From Patiria miniata (taxonomy: Eukaryota; Echinodermata; Asteroidea; Valvatida; Asterinidae): a stretch of 64,000 nt of DNA. The stretch covers positions 6,151,909 to 6,215,908 of the forward strand of contig NW_024037067.1 in the NCBI RefSeq assembly GCF_015706575.1. Reading direction: 5' to 3'. The translations under genes and the position numbers were made by a program. The notes under the pieces were generated by a model that had not been told where the DNA came from, did not search any database, and worked only from the letters and a program-made list of their open reading frames with translations. Shown piece by piece: positions 32,077 through 45,400 of the stretch (positions within the stretch are counted from its first letter, which is position 1; each line of letters begins with the position of its first letter).

Positions 32077-33219
32077 GATGAGATGCTTTCTTCAAAATAC
32101 AACGGTTTATGTGATTTGTATCTGTCTGCATAGAAAGAGTGACAAACCGGAAGTTATGCTGGTGTAATGCAGTGTCAAAAAGGGTTCAGATTAAATTAGA
32201 TGAAAATTAACGCACGTACATTGTACAGGTAGTATTTGTCAATACCTATCAAGTACAGGAACAAAAGCATGTGCTCAAATGTAAACAAATTTAAGTATGG
32301 TATGCAAAAGTTATATTTGTGGAAATTTATTCGGTAGTATAAGTTTGTGTACAGAAAATCTGCAGAACATACAAAATTCTGAAACTGGTTTGTACATGCA
32401 TTAGGAATTTGGAGTAAAACTTAGAAGCAAATTTGACATCAGATTTTCATGTGCATCAATAATGGAAACAAAATTCTGTTTAGCACTTGTACTACATTGT
32501 GTTACATTGTGTTTATTCATGGAAGAATCAATAAAACCATTGAGTGCTTGGGCAGTTTCGGGCGCTACAGTGGGTAATAGGCGGGGAGGTTTCAAGAGTA
32601 CAGTGAGTAAAGGGTTAACAGTGCGTCAAGGTTAAATTGTAATACCGTGAAGATTTTGAATCTTACAGTAGTTCATTTGACACTCTCTGACTTTGACACC
32701 TATGTACAGTATAGACCTTTATCATGCTGCCACCATTTCAACATGTATCCAATATTACAGTACTGAATGATGTTTTTTGTGCAAAGAGGCACCAGACTAT
32801 GTTTCCTTCCAGCCTCGCTTTGGTTATGTTGATTTGAATGGGGAAAAGTCAAGCTGCGCAACATGATAATGGTCTATTGGGCTCTCTCATTGACCCACCT
32901 AATCCTGCCTATGCCAGGTTACCTGAAAGTCAGCGTTGTTATTGTAGGCAAAGATCATTAAGCACCACGCTCTGCAGGTAGAAGGCAAGCATTCAAAGCT
33001 GTGATGGGTGGCAAAAACTGGGAGAAAAACACAGCAAACACCCAGTGCTGGGTCGGCACGATTATCACAATGGTAGATAGCACAGGTAGGACCATCATGC
33101 CTGTTGATAAAGAACTTGCAGTTATTTTACGTAACAACTAGAAAGCACTCGGAGAGCACAAAGTCTCCCAGGGCTGAACAATTGTCCGCCATATTGTCTA
33201 CACCCAAAAGAAGTACTTG

Positions 33220-33425
33220 CATCAACGGTGAAGAATCCTTAAAAAATCCTGGATCCAGACCCAAATCCGGATCACTCCGAAAATGTGTACTCGTAGCAAG
33301 GACAACCCCTAAAACGTTTCACGCAAATCTCTTCATAACTTTTTGAGTTATCTTAACAAACCAACCAACCAACCAAGAAACTAACCAAATCCGATGTAAG
33401 CATAACCTCTTTGGCGAAGGTAATG
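33220..33425 (+). mobile_element. 3' end of a non-LTR (RTE-like) element or derived SINE
   Basis: GAATCCTTAAAAAATCCTGG, CATAACTTTTTGAGTTATCT, an AACCAACC run and CCTCTTTGGCGAAGGTAAT are the pattern of a tail family seen in many marine invertebrates, as I recall it. Only the 3' part is present. No reverse-transcriptase frame is attached. Confidence 0.55.
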
Positions 33426-34468
33426 AGCACTACCGTCTAGTTTAAAACGTGGTTGCCATCCAAATGCTTGCCTTCTGCAATGATGGCCAATCATGGGGAA
33501 ACTGGATGGTCACATGGTACTTTGACACCCCCATGCGATTGGAACCTGTATGGTTTAAATGATACTCAAGAATGTATTTTTGATGTGTTACATAAAACAT
33601 CTTATTAATTGTTAATATTTCACATAGATTAATAAAGAACACACTGATTCACAGTAAATGCCTCGTCTTTTGTAACTTTCATTTTATTCTTCAGACTTTG
33701 GTTTTAAAATACAATGCATTTATAAATATACTGTACATTTTTTCTTCATTTGGGACTCCACTTCTTCAGCAAATCCTCTTTAAGTACACAATCTTGTAGA
33801 TCAAGTTAAAAAAAAAACATTTACAAATAATTTTACATTGTTTTTTTTACACTTCCCAGCACAGGGTGAATTTTGTTGTAAACTGCAGAGAAAAATTGAG
33901 AGCAAGACCAAATATACATGCATAGTTACTAAATGCTCTTTCCCTCATACAACTCTGTACATTGTACACTTTAATTCAACAACACATCAATATAAAGGTT
34001 TGCATTTCCAACATGGATTTCTCAGAGATTTTGTGAATGCAATTATAATATTTTATCGGTAGGAATGAATTGAAGCCACGCATGTTCCTTGAAAACATCC
34101 TCGAGGATATAATTTTAGTTCGATCGGCTTGAATGCGAAACTCCCAAGTGAGTTATTGATACATTTTTGGCCCCTAAAACCCTTTTAGGACAAAAAACAA
34201 ACTTTTTTAAATGGATTTTTATGAAATTGTCGGAAGTATTTGGCAGGGTTTTTGATTTAAAAGGATTAATCATTTGATGTGGAACTGTGAAACAGTTTTA
34301 TTTAACTTCGATTCATAAACGAGTGGAAAGTTTCGTGATTTGTTACGGAAATCGACCTATTTCCTACAACAAGCACAATTTACAGCAAGCAACCCAGTAT
34401 ATGAAGTTGTATCTCTTAATGGTGAGAGAAATAAGAGGTATTTCAAAATCTGGTTATCCTAATTATTT

Positions 34469-34556
34469 TTTCAAACCGAATAACAGTTATCTGATTTTAA
34501 ATTCACTACATGTACAAGTAAAGTGAAATCAGATAACCGTTATTCGGTTTGAAAAA
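34469..34556. repeat. Short inverted repeat (hairpin)
   Basis: TTTTCAAACCGAATAACAGT on the left pairs with AACCGTTATTCGGTTTGAAA on the right across a short loop; the stem is about 30 bp with one or two mismatches. It is probably a small MITE. There is no gene nearby. Confidence 0.7.
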
Positions 34557-35911
34557 AAAAATTATCCCAGTTCTGAAGCAGACTCTCAAATTTCTTCCAG
34601 TAGTAAAAAGATGCAGCAAGACCTTTGTGCAACTTCACTGGTCAAATCTTTTGTTGTGTGTAATATGTGTGGGACTGAAAATGGACCGTAATTGTCTGCA
34701 CTAGTTTTTTCGGGAGGAGATTTTAGCAAATGTCCTAGACATTCTGACGGGTTCATGGATGATAATTATTGGTCGTGATAGCGCAGTGGATTAGCGCGGC
34801 GGTGGGTTATCGCGTATCAAATCAAAACAACGTCTAGCCCCTAGACTAACATACACACACGACTGTGGCGCTATTTTATCGTAAAGTTGCAGCACTTTAT
34901 TGTCGGGTGCAACTTTTGTCATTGGTAACTTGTTTTTGTCGACGGCTGTTCATCGTTCACAGCCTTTTAGTAGGTTAAAGCCCTTTGCAGTTGTACAATA
35001 CTCAGTGCAAAACACTCATGCGTTCCATATCAATTGCCGCACGCAAAATTTAACTGACGCGCTTTTAGTGCAACTTTTTACCGGCATAGCAGTTGCAGCT
35101 GGCACTTTCGAATATCTGAATATTCAGTCAAACACAGTTTCGAGTAATCGAATACTAAATTATTCGAAAATGAACAGCCCTATTTCACTGCAACTTCTCA
35201 TTCAGCTCACAGTCATGCCAACGAAGTGATGGGGCGCCGCATGCAATGCCATCCACAAAGATTGGGTACAGTTTGCGAGATTCATTGTCCAGCTGGCATT
35301 TCCAAACAAAACAAATTCAGGGTTGTACTGCATAAAAATGGATGGGAACTCTGATCAGTCGAATTAGCAGGCTAATCTTGAACCAAGAAGACCATTAGTA
35401 AGTGAATGTAGTCACAATCAGAGACCGTGGAGCAAATTAGGGGATGTTCCGATATTTTTTTTTAGCTTGTGTCACAAAAAATGGACGGCTTTATTTTTTT
35501 TAAAGTATTTTAAATCCAAATTGAATAGTGGGATTCAAAAAAATTTAAAAAAAATCCGGATCTTATTCCCACTACTAGTATCTGTGCGGGAGAAGTACAC
35601 ACAAAAAACAGTTAAAAACAATCATTTGGTCACAGCGCATGAAATTTGAAGAAGAAAAAAATGATAAAACAATTGGGATTTGCATACTTTCCATGTAACG
35701 GCACAAACAACTAATGGGCGTTCACTTTAAGGACCATTAACACATTCCAATTATTAACAACTGAACCCTATGACAGTTACATTTTCTCTGAGAAATGAAT
35801 ATTCAACATTGAAAAAAAAAAGGCATGTGCATAGAATTTCTTCAACATGTCTGGTGACCCAGATAACATCCCAATCACTCAGTATGCCAGTAAACAGTAG
35901 GAGTCAAGGTA

Positions 35912-38900
35912 TCAGTTTAAGTCAGATCCCTGGACCTGCCTGTAGAACAGCAGATAGGGTGTCGCAGCACTGCCCGAGCTGGAGACGGGGTGCAAGACCG
36001 AGGAGGCCAACTCCTGCTGCGACAGCACGCTGACTTTCTCGTCGTCAAACTTCCCCCAGCTGGGCTCGCGAGACTCCGCCCCTCCCGGCGACTGCAGGTT
36101 TGTTGGCTCCGGCGATTCGTGGTCGCGGTCCGGTATCTGGACGTAGCTGATGTAGTGACCGCTGGAGCTGGACACCCCGCTGTGCATGACCACCGCGCAG
36201 AGGTCGTAGCGGCAGTGCAGCTGCTTGCACTGCTTGGCACACCACTGGCTCAGGCAGAGGGAGAGGGGAGTGGCCAGGTGGTCGTTGACCTTTGACACGG
36301 TGCTGTCTGCTGTCAAACTGAAGATAAGAGAACAAATGTTTGCAGTGATAGCTATCTTTACTTCCATGTTGCATTGTCGTATCATCGCCGTTTTAACCCC
36401 AAAATTTTCCTTAAAAAATCAAAACCGTTCCCTCTGTCCATGCCATTCATGTCGCCTCTAACATCGCTTAAGTTGTTACGACAGTCAAGTAACCTGAAAC
36501 TGGATCTTTGTTCTCATATAGGAACAGGGGCCCATAACTACACAATCGCCAAAGTTTTCATTCCTTCGGGACCGTGATATCTTAGTCAATGAAATTTGCC
36601 AACAGCTCAGATGATGTAGAGAACAGTTGCTATTTTCTGAACTTCAGGGTGACACAAATCGGACTTCAACATGTAGTTCAAGTCTTGCCCTTCACCAATG
36701 TAAATTTATACTGAAACATTTAGTTTGACCGAGATCAGACAGACTTGAAACCAACGTGTCCCTTGAACAGCAACATTGAAAACATAGGACTACATGCACA
36801 AGAACATGATAACGCTGCATTACACCAAACTTTTTAATTAAAGAACAAATGGTCGCTTTGACTACTTATTCGGAAAGAATAAAAACCATCAAGCCCCACA
36901 CACACATCATAGAATTCAGGATACTGGATACAGTGGCACTTTGGAGTACTCACAAGCCAGCGAAAGCACTGAATCTCTTGAGGTGGATGGTCAGGACCGG
37001 GGGCAGCTCTCCAAACAGCATGCTCCTCTCGGCCTCGGCGTGATGGTGACAATGCTCACAGAAATACTTGTTGTCGTCCGTCAGTCTCTCCACGCAGGCA
37101 AACTCCGAGATGGCCCAGCTCAGGGACAGGTCTGCTGGAGAAACTTCTGGGTAGAAGTAAATAAACAGTGAAAATTATTCTGAGGACGGAAAACTTACTG
37201 AGCCAGGATACGTTTCAATTGGAAATCTCCGAATCAGTATGTGGCAGTTGTCATAACTAAGGGTAAAATTAGATTCTATGCCTGCTTGGACAAAATGAAC
37301 TACATGTAGGTCATTTAAGTTTGAGCTGATAAATGCAAAATAAAACATTCTTGTACCCCCCTTAGAAGTCAATAACTGCGCTAAATTTGGCTAAGCTCAT
37401 CTTTTTTCCTACTTTATTTCAAACAACTATGGTAAATCGTCAGAAACTGTACAAGGATCTCCAATTATATCGCCCTCTACATACCATCCAAATGCACTAG
37501 TCTAAATGATCTTAAGCACAGGCATGTAACTGGGAATTTAGAAAAAAACGAGGAAACCCAATTACATACCCCGTTTCTTTGAAATAAAAATTATGATATA
37601 ACATCAACAACTGACTAAAAAATAAAGCCATTGTTATTTATTCCCCCTAATCCGACTTACAAACTTATATAAACCTATAACGTCATGTTAAAATAAACTG
37701 GTATAATTTAGGAAAAAATATACATATTGCACCTAGATTATCGGTCGCTTATCAACCCCTTCTTTCCATATAGCCTAGCACGCCACGCCACGCTACGCTA
37801 AACAAGCGGTGCCACGGTGCAAGGCACTGTAAAGAAATCCCGAGCCAGACTTGTCACCTCTCTCTTCTTCTTCCGTTTACCATAAGACCAATTCAAAGAT
37901 AATTTGTACGTTTATACTTGTGCCTTTTCCTCTTTCTTTAACAACACGTGAAAGTTCTTACGGGGTAGGTCGTACAGTCTCGAGACGAAACCTACCCAAT
38001 GTCTAGCGAACTGTACCTGATGAGTCTCGCTTTTTAGACAAATTTCTGGTTTCTTGTCAAATTTACCAAAACAGACTGGTAAGAGCTTTTACATGCCGGC
38101 ATTTCTTACTACTTATACTAACCTAAAAACTACTTCACTTTCCGGTATATGTTTTAATGATCCGTTCCTTACAATCCTTGTAATTTCCCGCGCTGCGTTT
38201 TTACGGCCTAACGTAAACTTCCTTTACTATTCATCCTAGGCTACTAGCTGTGCCAATTTTCCTTCTAAAAAGTACCCTCCGAGCCATGCTGGTTAGTCTT
38301 CCCAACTTTGCTGTTTTAAAAATATCCTCCTAGCCATGCCGGCTAGTCTTCCCCATTTTCCTTCTAAAAAATATCCTCCTAGCCATGCTGGTTAGTCTTC
38401 CCCAATTTTCCTTCTAAAAAATATCCTCCTAGCCATGCTGATTAGTCTTCCCCAATTTCCTTTAAAAAAAATATATATATATATAAAAAAAATAAAATAA
38501 AAAAAACAGTATCTTGCATTTCCTCAGTTCAGGGTTACATCAAGCATTCAAAAACTGCCGCCTGATACAAACTACTATTCTCCTTCCATCCGTCCCCTCT
38601 ACAACCTTCGAGATCTACCCAACTTCAAGATCAAAACTTCAAGATACAGGCTACTCTTCTCCTTCCATCCGTCCTCTCTACGACCTTCAAGATCTACCCA
38701 ATTTCAAGATCAAAAGTTTTCAGTTTATACCTGGCATGCCAGCACCCTCCTCATCCCCAGTGCCCCTCGGTATACTGCGCACCGGCAGACTGATGTCTTG
38801 AAACTCCTCCCTTCTCTCCGAGTAGCTCTCGCACTCATTGCATCTTGTTCTCAGCAGCAGGCATCCCTGGAACAGCCCCCGGATCAGATCCAACTCTTCC

Positions 38901-41900
38901 TCCATGGTCCTGGCCCACGAGTCTGGTGAACCCTTCTTCCCGGTTTCTGAAGATACAGATGGGCTTTCCGCACTTCCGGAACCCACTGACAGTTTTGAAA
39001 ATGTCTGCTTGAGAGTGACGCAACCCTTGCCGTTCACCGATGCTTTGGCGCAACTGGCCTTTGATTCAGTTTCTGATTTTGTTGCACAGGACTGGTTTGC
39101 TTGTTGCTGGTCGACAGGTTCCCAAGATTCACTTACACCGTTCACTGCGGTATCGTCTCCGTTCACCTGTGCATTGCTAATTTCGTTTTCAAGGTCTTTC
39201 CTTACCCCGTTCGGGGGTATGGTTTCTTTCTTGTGGGCTGCGAAGGCCGTTAACAAAGTCGTCTGGTTGGCAGAAATGCGAAATTTGCCCAATCGCTTTT
39301 TCTTGACCGAGATGTCCTGCTTCGTGCTGCACCCCTTGGCGTCTTCAGAACCGTCACCCGGCGGATGATCTACGAATCCATTGACCAGGTCGCCGTTCGT
39401 TTTACCAACCTCAGACGAACTTTTTGCGGTCTTACCGACGACAGAATCACTGCTCGTTGTCCGAGATCGCCGTTGGGGTGTTTTCTTCCCGTTCCTGACA
39501 CCCGCCGCGCCGCCCCCGTTTCCACTCACTGTAGAGTCTTTCTGATCACACACTGAGGAGTTGACATCGAGTCTGCCATTCACCTGCGAGGTTCCTGTTG
39601 GACTTTCCGTCTTGGCGGGTCCTCTCGCCACTTTGTCGGATGCCGAACGCTTTTCAAGTCCGCTCACTTTACAGGACTCGCGTGTTGGCACCACAACGTC
39701 ATCTTTGATACAAGCTGGAGGGGACGGAGGACGCAACTTGACGAGCTGCTTCTTGAGATTCTGACAGGCGTCTAGGATGTAGCTGAGGAGGCAGCACAGC
39801 AGCTCCTGGGAGTCATGCTGTAAGAAGCCTTGGAACATCGGGTTCAGATCCCTGGAATGACACCAAAATTTTTTACTGGTTACCGTGAAGTGTTAATGAG
39901 AACAAATATGGAAAGATGGCTTTACTCATCACAATTATCATTTTACAATTTTGTTTTCATATTACCGGACTGTCTCCAAGACCTCATCAGGAGAGAGGGA
40001 GATAGAGGCATCGGATGATGGACTAGCGAGGTAACTGGCTTCCTTGGCTGACATCTTGTCATACAGCTGCAAGTAAAACAGTCAAAGAATAATTACAATC
40101 AGACTAGCTCTAACCTTGCCAAGATTCACCACTGAGCAGTTTGTTTAACCAGTTTGCGCTAGGATTATTTGACATGACCGGACCCAGGCGCGGGATTGTT
40201 TCCACGAACCTCGATGCCAGACGGGTTCAGGCCGTCATCTGCGGGTAGCACACCCTGATATTTCTGGCCTAGCTCGCTGCGAGCGGGTTGCAGACTGATA
40301 TTACCGGCCTCGCTCATTGCGTGTTTATCTGTCATCCATTCTGAATACTGCAAAACCTTTGCGTGTATACACGTCATCCGACGTGAACTGATTTATACTG
40401 TGGCACCTTGAGCCATCAACACCATTGCATAAACTGCTCATTTTTAGACAATGACAGCTTGTCCCATTGAACAGTGCCACCGTCATATCCTGTCGCAGTT
40501 GGCAACCACAGACTCTGAGGCAGATGTACCTTGGAAATTTGGACCTGGTGGATCTTGCTACATTGGGCAGGCTTCTCACTTTGACAAGTGTGGCATGTTG
40601 TTGCTCTGGGCAGGACTTCTACAAAAAAATACCCTGGGGGGAGGGGGGCTGATGTAAGACGAAGGGCCCTACGGGTATGTACAGAGTTTGAATACCACCA
40701 ACCCTAACTCCCAGAACCTTGCTGGATACCTCACTAAATCCTCCGCAAATGCTTACCTTCTTTAAGTTCAAGACAAACTGTATCTCTTGTCCGCCCCCTG
40801 GCCTGTCATCATTGTCCCCGCCCCCTTCCTTCACTCTGCCCTGCTCCGTCGACACCCTCTCCCACACACTGGCCAGCCGACACAACCCCTGACAGAACCC
40901 TGGACAGAAGCGCAGGGCCTGCAGCACGCTGTTCAGGTAGCAGGTGTTGCCCAGGTTCTGCAGGCCGGCGAACGGCGGGGGAGGGGAGCGGACCAACTCC
41001 GCCTGGCCGTCCCTGGAGCTTGAGGTCTGGGCGGTGGGGAGGTCTGCGGCCGCCGCACTGCTTGTCGAGTTGGATTGCCTGCGGGGATGGTTATTTATAC
41101 AAAGGTTTAAGCCAAAAGGGAATCTGGGTATCCTGTTGGTTGTTTTGGACACACCCTTTTCGTGATACAATTGCATGTTTACGTACTTAACTTTGATAAC
41201 TTTGAAACCCTATTTTTCTGCTGCACCCAAGAAGCCACCCTATTGTTGAGAATCACTGATTTACGTCAGACTGACTGTCTGATAAACTGAACGACTACAT
41301 TTAATTCACTGACTGAGCATGGGCGGAGCACTAATAACATCCTCAACTGACAGCTTTTGGATCCTGTCCACAAAGTCACCCCATGTTGCTCAACACAGGC
41401 TGATGGTAAACATCAAGCCTGATAACAACAAAAGCTATCCTGATAAACAAAAACAAAAACTTGCACGGGATCCAAATCTACAAATTCTCAAATACATTTT
41501 CAACTGATTTCCAAGAACGATCCAGTGCAAATTGATACATACTGTAGCTTTCTCAAACATTTGAATGCTAAAACAACATATTTTGGGTGAAATCTCCACA
41601 TCCACAAACTTAAACTGCATTTTTAACCCTCCCTCTCTGACTGGCAATTTCAATAAGGCCATCCCAGCTGTCAAAATCAATCAAGTGACTATTTTTCAAA
41701 GTTGAGTGCTCCCTGCCTTCATAAAGCAGATCGACTGGCTGTGATATAGCCATGCTTTGACTGCAGGTGATTGATCTGATAAGCTGGCTGTGCCTACCGT
41801 TTACAATGTACAGTGGAACGCCGCTATAGCGAACATTGCGGGACCCACATAAATTGTTCGTAATAGCAATTGTAGGATTTAGCGATTTTAAGCTGCTGGT

Positions 41901-42426
41901 GCTCCGGTACTCACTTTTCAATAAATGGCGCCCTTCAGAACTTTACCCTGCACGCCCTGGATTTTACTGAAATCTAATTGAACACGTGTCGACTATTGAA
42001 TTATGTAATTACACAGTTTTTGAGCTTACTACCTACATCGATGGGTGGCTTTCCCCTTCTATTCTTCGGGGAAATAATAGCCACTTGTCGCTCTTCTGTT
42101 GACGGTTTCCAACAACAATGTTCGGTACATTTTGTACACAAAAATCGGGAGCCAAGCTGAAGCATGATGTTCGGTTTAGCCGAATGTTCGGTATAGCCAC
42201 GTTCCACTGTACTTGCTTTTGTCTGTCGATGGAACATAACTAGTCACTGATCTAACAAAAGAAGGGTTAAGTACACCAACCCATTTGGGGCACTGTTGTG
42301 TCCAGTTCTGCCGCTGCTACTTGTCTGAGCGACATCATCATCGTCTGCTGCAGCGGGTCGATCTTTCCTCATGAACTTCAGCGACAGTTTGGGTCTCTTT
42401 TTGGGCGGACTGGAGCAACTCGCCAT
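35912..42426 (-). CDS. USP1: Ubiquitin carboxyl-terminal hydrolase 1
   Basis: Six exons: 42426-42281, 41078-40757, 40066-39966, 39851-38731, 37146-36954, 36317-35912; 762 residues, all junctions in phase (human about 785). The N-terminus SPPKKRPKLSLKF matches the USP1 N-terminus and looks like a nuclear signal. The Cys box is GLQNLGNTCYLNS (Cys95). QGFLQHDSQELL and CNECESYSERREEFQDISLP follow, with a zinc-ribbon-like CEHC partner. The His box is HSGVSSSSGHYISYV (His682), Asp719/720 is in GKFDDEKV, and the C-terminus is TPYLLFYRQ. The large fourth exon holds a Ser/Lys/Asn-rich insertion, as in the family. USP1, with UAF1, removes ubiquitin from FANCD2 and PCNA in DNA-damage tolerance. The His-to-Asp interval is short (37 residues) but contains a Gly-Gly (706-707), in the region where human USP1 self-cleaves. 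Confidence 0.96.
38248..38465. repeat. 50-bp tandem repeat in USP1 intron 4
   Basis: About four copies of a unit containing CTAGCCATGCTGGTTAGTCT and TTTTCCTTCTAAAAAATATC; the period is 49-50 bp, from GCCATGC at 38284, 38333, 38382 and 38432. A short AT dinucleotide tract follows at 38468-38485. Confidence 0.9.
38574..38722. repeat. 75-bp direct duplication in USP1 intron 4
   Basis: Two copies of CTTCCATCCGTCC, CTCTACAACCTTCGAGATCT and CCCAACTTCAAGATCAAAA, adjacent to the end of the fourth exon. Confidence 0.8.
41811..42209. mobile_element. pogo/Tc1-like MITE in USP1 intron 1
   Basis: The left end CAGTGGAACGCCGCTATAGC and the right end GGTATAGCCACGTTCCACTG are inverted repeats flanked by TA on both sides (41809-41810, 42210-42211), the Tc1/mariner/pogo target signature. 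Length is about 400 bp and no transposase is seen. Confidence 0.8.
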
Positions 42427-45400
42427 TTTGCTGACAGAATAATACTAGTAGCAAATGTCTATCCTGATGTAAAAGAAATGAATATGATTTAGACCCTTTG
42501 CTACAAGTTTTCCTTTGCTGCAAAACCCCAAGATTTGAAATACACACATTTTGGATATCATTCAAACTTTTGATGCTTCAGAAAGTTCAGTATTTTCCCA
42601 AGTGTGGCCCTTATTTACGGCGGTAGTCCAGTAAATTGGCCAAACATGCCAAATGTATGGGCTAATTGTTTTCTTGATTAAGCAGTCATACTATCGATTG
42701 GGTGATTATCAAGTGACAAAATAATTCCAATCTTAATTTGATTTTCTGCTCTCCTAGCTGTAGCAACGGGACCTTCCACGCCCGCAAGGCCAAGGTATAT
42801 CATATGGCGTTTTGTGGTTGAATAATACAGAGGTAGTCCAGTATTTCAAGCACATTTATGGGGCTAGATGAAGTAAGTGACTGATTAATGAAGTAAGTGA
42901 CTGATTAATAAATAGGAATAAAGGAAAGGAGAGGGCGAGAGTAGAGGAAGGGAAAGGGGAGGGAATAACCATAAAGGATGCAACTTTTGGTGCTTGAAAA
43001 TTAATTGAAAAAAGTGGTGGCCTCACCCAAGTAGGCCAAAATGTTAATAGGAACGTTTAAACCTGACAGGTATGTTGTGTATATATTAGGGCAGGGTTTC
43101 GATTTTATTGATTCTTGACGCGCGACGATTGAACTTTTTTGAAGGAAGTTTGGGTTTGGGGTAAAATACTGTTTTAGACTTAGAGTTGGTCAAAAATGGG
43201 TCATTACAGACTGCCTCATGTTGCACAAGTAATTTTGGAAAGGTTAAAACACTTTAACTATGAATCAATACTGGAGAGAGCGAGTATGCATGTATGTCGG
43301 AAATAGACGGTTATCCGTTCCTTTCGATTGGTAATCAACGTGTGTCAAAACTGGGATTCATTCGTCAGAAAAAGTTTATTTCGAACAGATTTCCCCCAAC
43401 TTACCGCGACAACCAACTTATGTCCACCACACCGTTATCTTCAGTGGACTGTAGCTCTCGACACTAATCCACTCAAAACTTATTTGGCTACTTCTGCAGT
43501 TCGTAAAACTCCCGTCAACTTTTCCAACCCACGAACAAGTTTGCCGCCATTTTGGGAAAATCCCCGCGTCTGTGACCTCGGTCCCATGGTGTCGAGCAGT
43601 ACGCTCCCACTACCCACTCCTTGGTTGAAACATAAATATGCCCTGGGGACGAGCTACCAAGCCTGCGCATTAAAATTGTGCACACAATTTACCACCGATA
43701 ATGTAATAGGGCGCCCTCACTCGTCATTGGCATTAATCGCTGATCTTACAGTGGGCGTGGTTAAGATACCCAGTTTATCAAAAGTTTTACTCAAGGGACA
43801 AAATACGAAATTGTATCGATGGCAAAATAAAGTTATTTGTAAAAGTAATCCATAAACTAACAAAGATATCTGTATATTCCAAAGGGGGTGAGGGAGTTTG
43901 TTAAGGGGGGGGGGGGGCTAATTTAACATCAAATCGGGTATGCTGATTTCCAATCAAAATGCGATGTTTTAAATTTCCGTCCATAGATGCAAGAACACCT
44001 TGGTGCACAACAAAAACATCTTATCACCACAAATATTTTTCAATATATAAATGCATTTTTAATTATACTCTCACAGAAGGGGGCTTATATGCTTATACAC
44101 AGAACAAGTACCGCTTACACCACACACTGAAATATACAGGGTTGTATATTTAATGTACAAATCTTACATAGAATGACCTTTAAAAGTACTAAACTCAAAA
44201 AAAAAAATAACAATAATAATAACAATATTAATAATAATTTTAATTTAACTAAGGGCACGTGACCTTCAAAGAATCAAGAGAATGCATTTACATTCATTGT
44301 AAAGGAGTTGCATAGTATAATATTAATAGATTATTTAAATGAAAATCCTCTTGACCAATAACAAAGCATTTCAGAGCAAATTCGTATTCATTTATAACCT
44401 TTCATTTTATATACAAAACTGAATACAGAAATTCATAATACACCCACTTAAAACTTAAATACATCTGCTAGTGAAAAAAATATATATTTACACATTAAAA
44501 AGCCATCACAACCAAAAACAAATTGAACACAAAACATATCAGACCTCAGCAAAGGTTTGACCAAAAAGTCTCCAACATGTACATCAGGCATAATGCAAAT
44601 TTTGTTCAGTACATGAAATTTTATACCAGCACATGTGGTGCCTAATTAACCTTGCTGTGATACTGCCCTCTGTATACACAAATTACAGTCATCAATTTCA
44701 ATGAAAACAAAAGTAAATGACGTTTGTGTGGGTTTAATTACAGGAACTGCACACTGCATATTGGCTGTTAATATTAGTTTTGTGTAAAGAGTGTGTAGGT
44801 TGAAATATACATGTAAAACTGTGAACACACACAAAAAAACCCAGTTCAATTTACTTTTTTCTGTTCAGTACAAAAGGCGTACTGCAATTCAACAAAAGCT
44901 AAAATTGGTTGAATTTCTTCTTAGGCATAAAGTTAAAGAAACAGCATCTGACGAGATTTTTACTTCCAAATGAACAACACTATCATAAGGAATTTTCTCA
45001 AACTAAAAAAAAAAACGATACAAAATGTGAAGATTCAATTCCACAAAGGTTTGCTTATTTCTGTTCTTAGGTATGCAAGTATTTTCAATATTTTGTCTGC
45101 AAAGGCTCCAAAGATTTCTGAAAGTCTAGATACCTCAATCTTTTAAAATTTTCCCGCACTTCACAAATATGTCCAAAATTTCCTAAAGTCTCCCAAAATG
45201 AATAAGCAAAATGTACAAAATATTTCATTGTTTTTTTCTAGCATTTCGGAAAACAAATCCTGAGATTTTTTTCTGATTCAAATTGTTTTAAATACCTTCA
45301 ATTTTTCCCTCTAAAATCCAACCTGCCTCTCCGATGCTTAAAACTCAAACATTAAAAAATATTGTACAAAATAAAAACTGCATTGATCGATAAATGTTTA

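Larger units (their letters stand above)
32077..35911. other. Intergenic region between the convergent TTC30 and USP1 genes
   Basis: No gene is seen. Candidate poly(A) signals are AATAAA at 32530-32535 for TTC30 and AATAAA on the minus strand at 35495-35490 for USP1. The region also holds an RTE-like element tail and a hairpin (separate entries). A tRNA-head-like stretch near 34770-34805 (GATAGCGCAGTGGATTAGCG) has no B-box and is probably SINE debris. Confidence 0.5.

Noticed and set aside
35917..36374. Overlapping frames on both strands of the last USP1 exon
   Set aside because: GC-rich coding sequence produces shadow frames; only the frame with the His box and the LLFY end matches USP1.
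43328..43855. 175-codon plus-strand frame
   Set aside because: No recognised domain, no splice partners, and it covers the 29-bp dispersed repeat and promoter-like sequence. I do not call it a gene.
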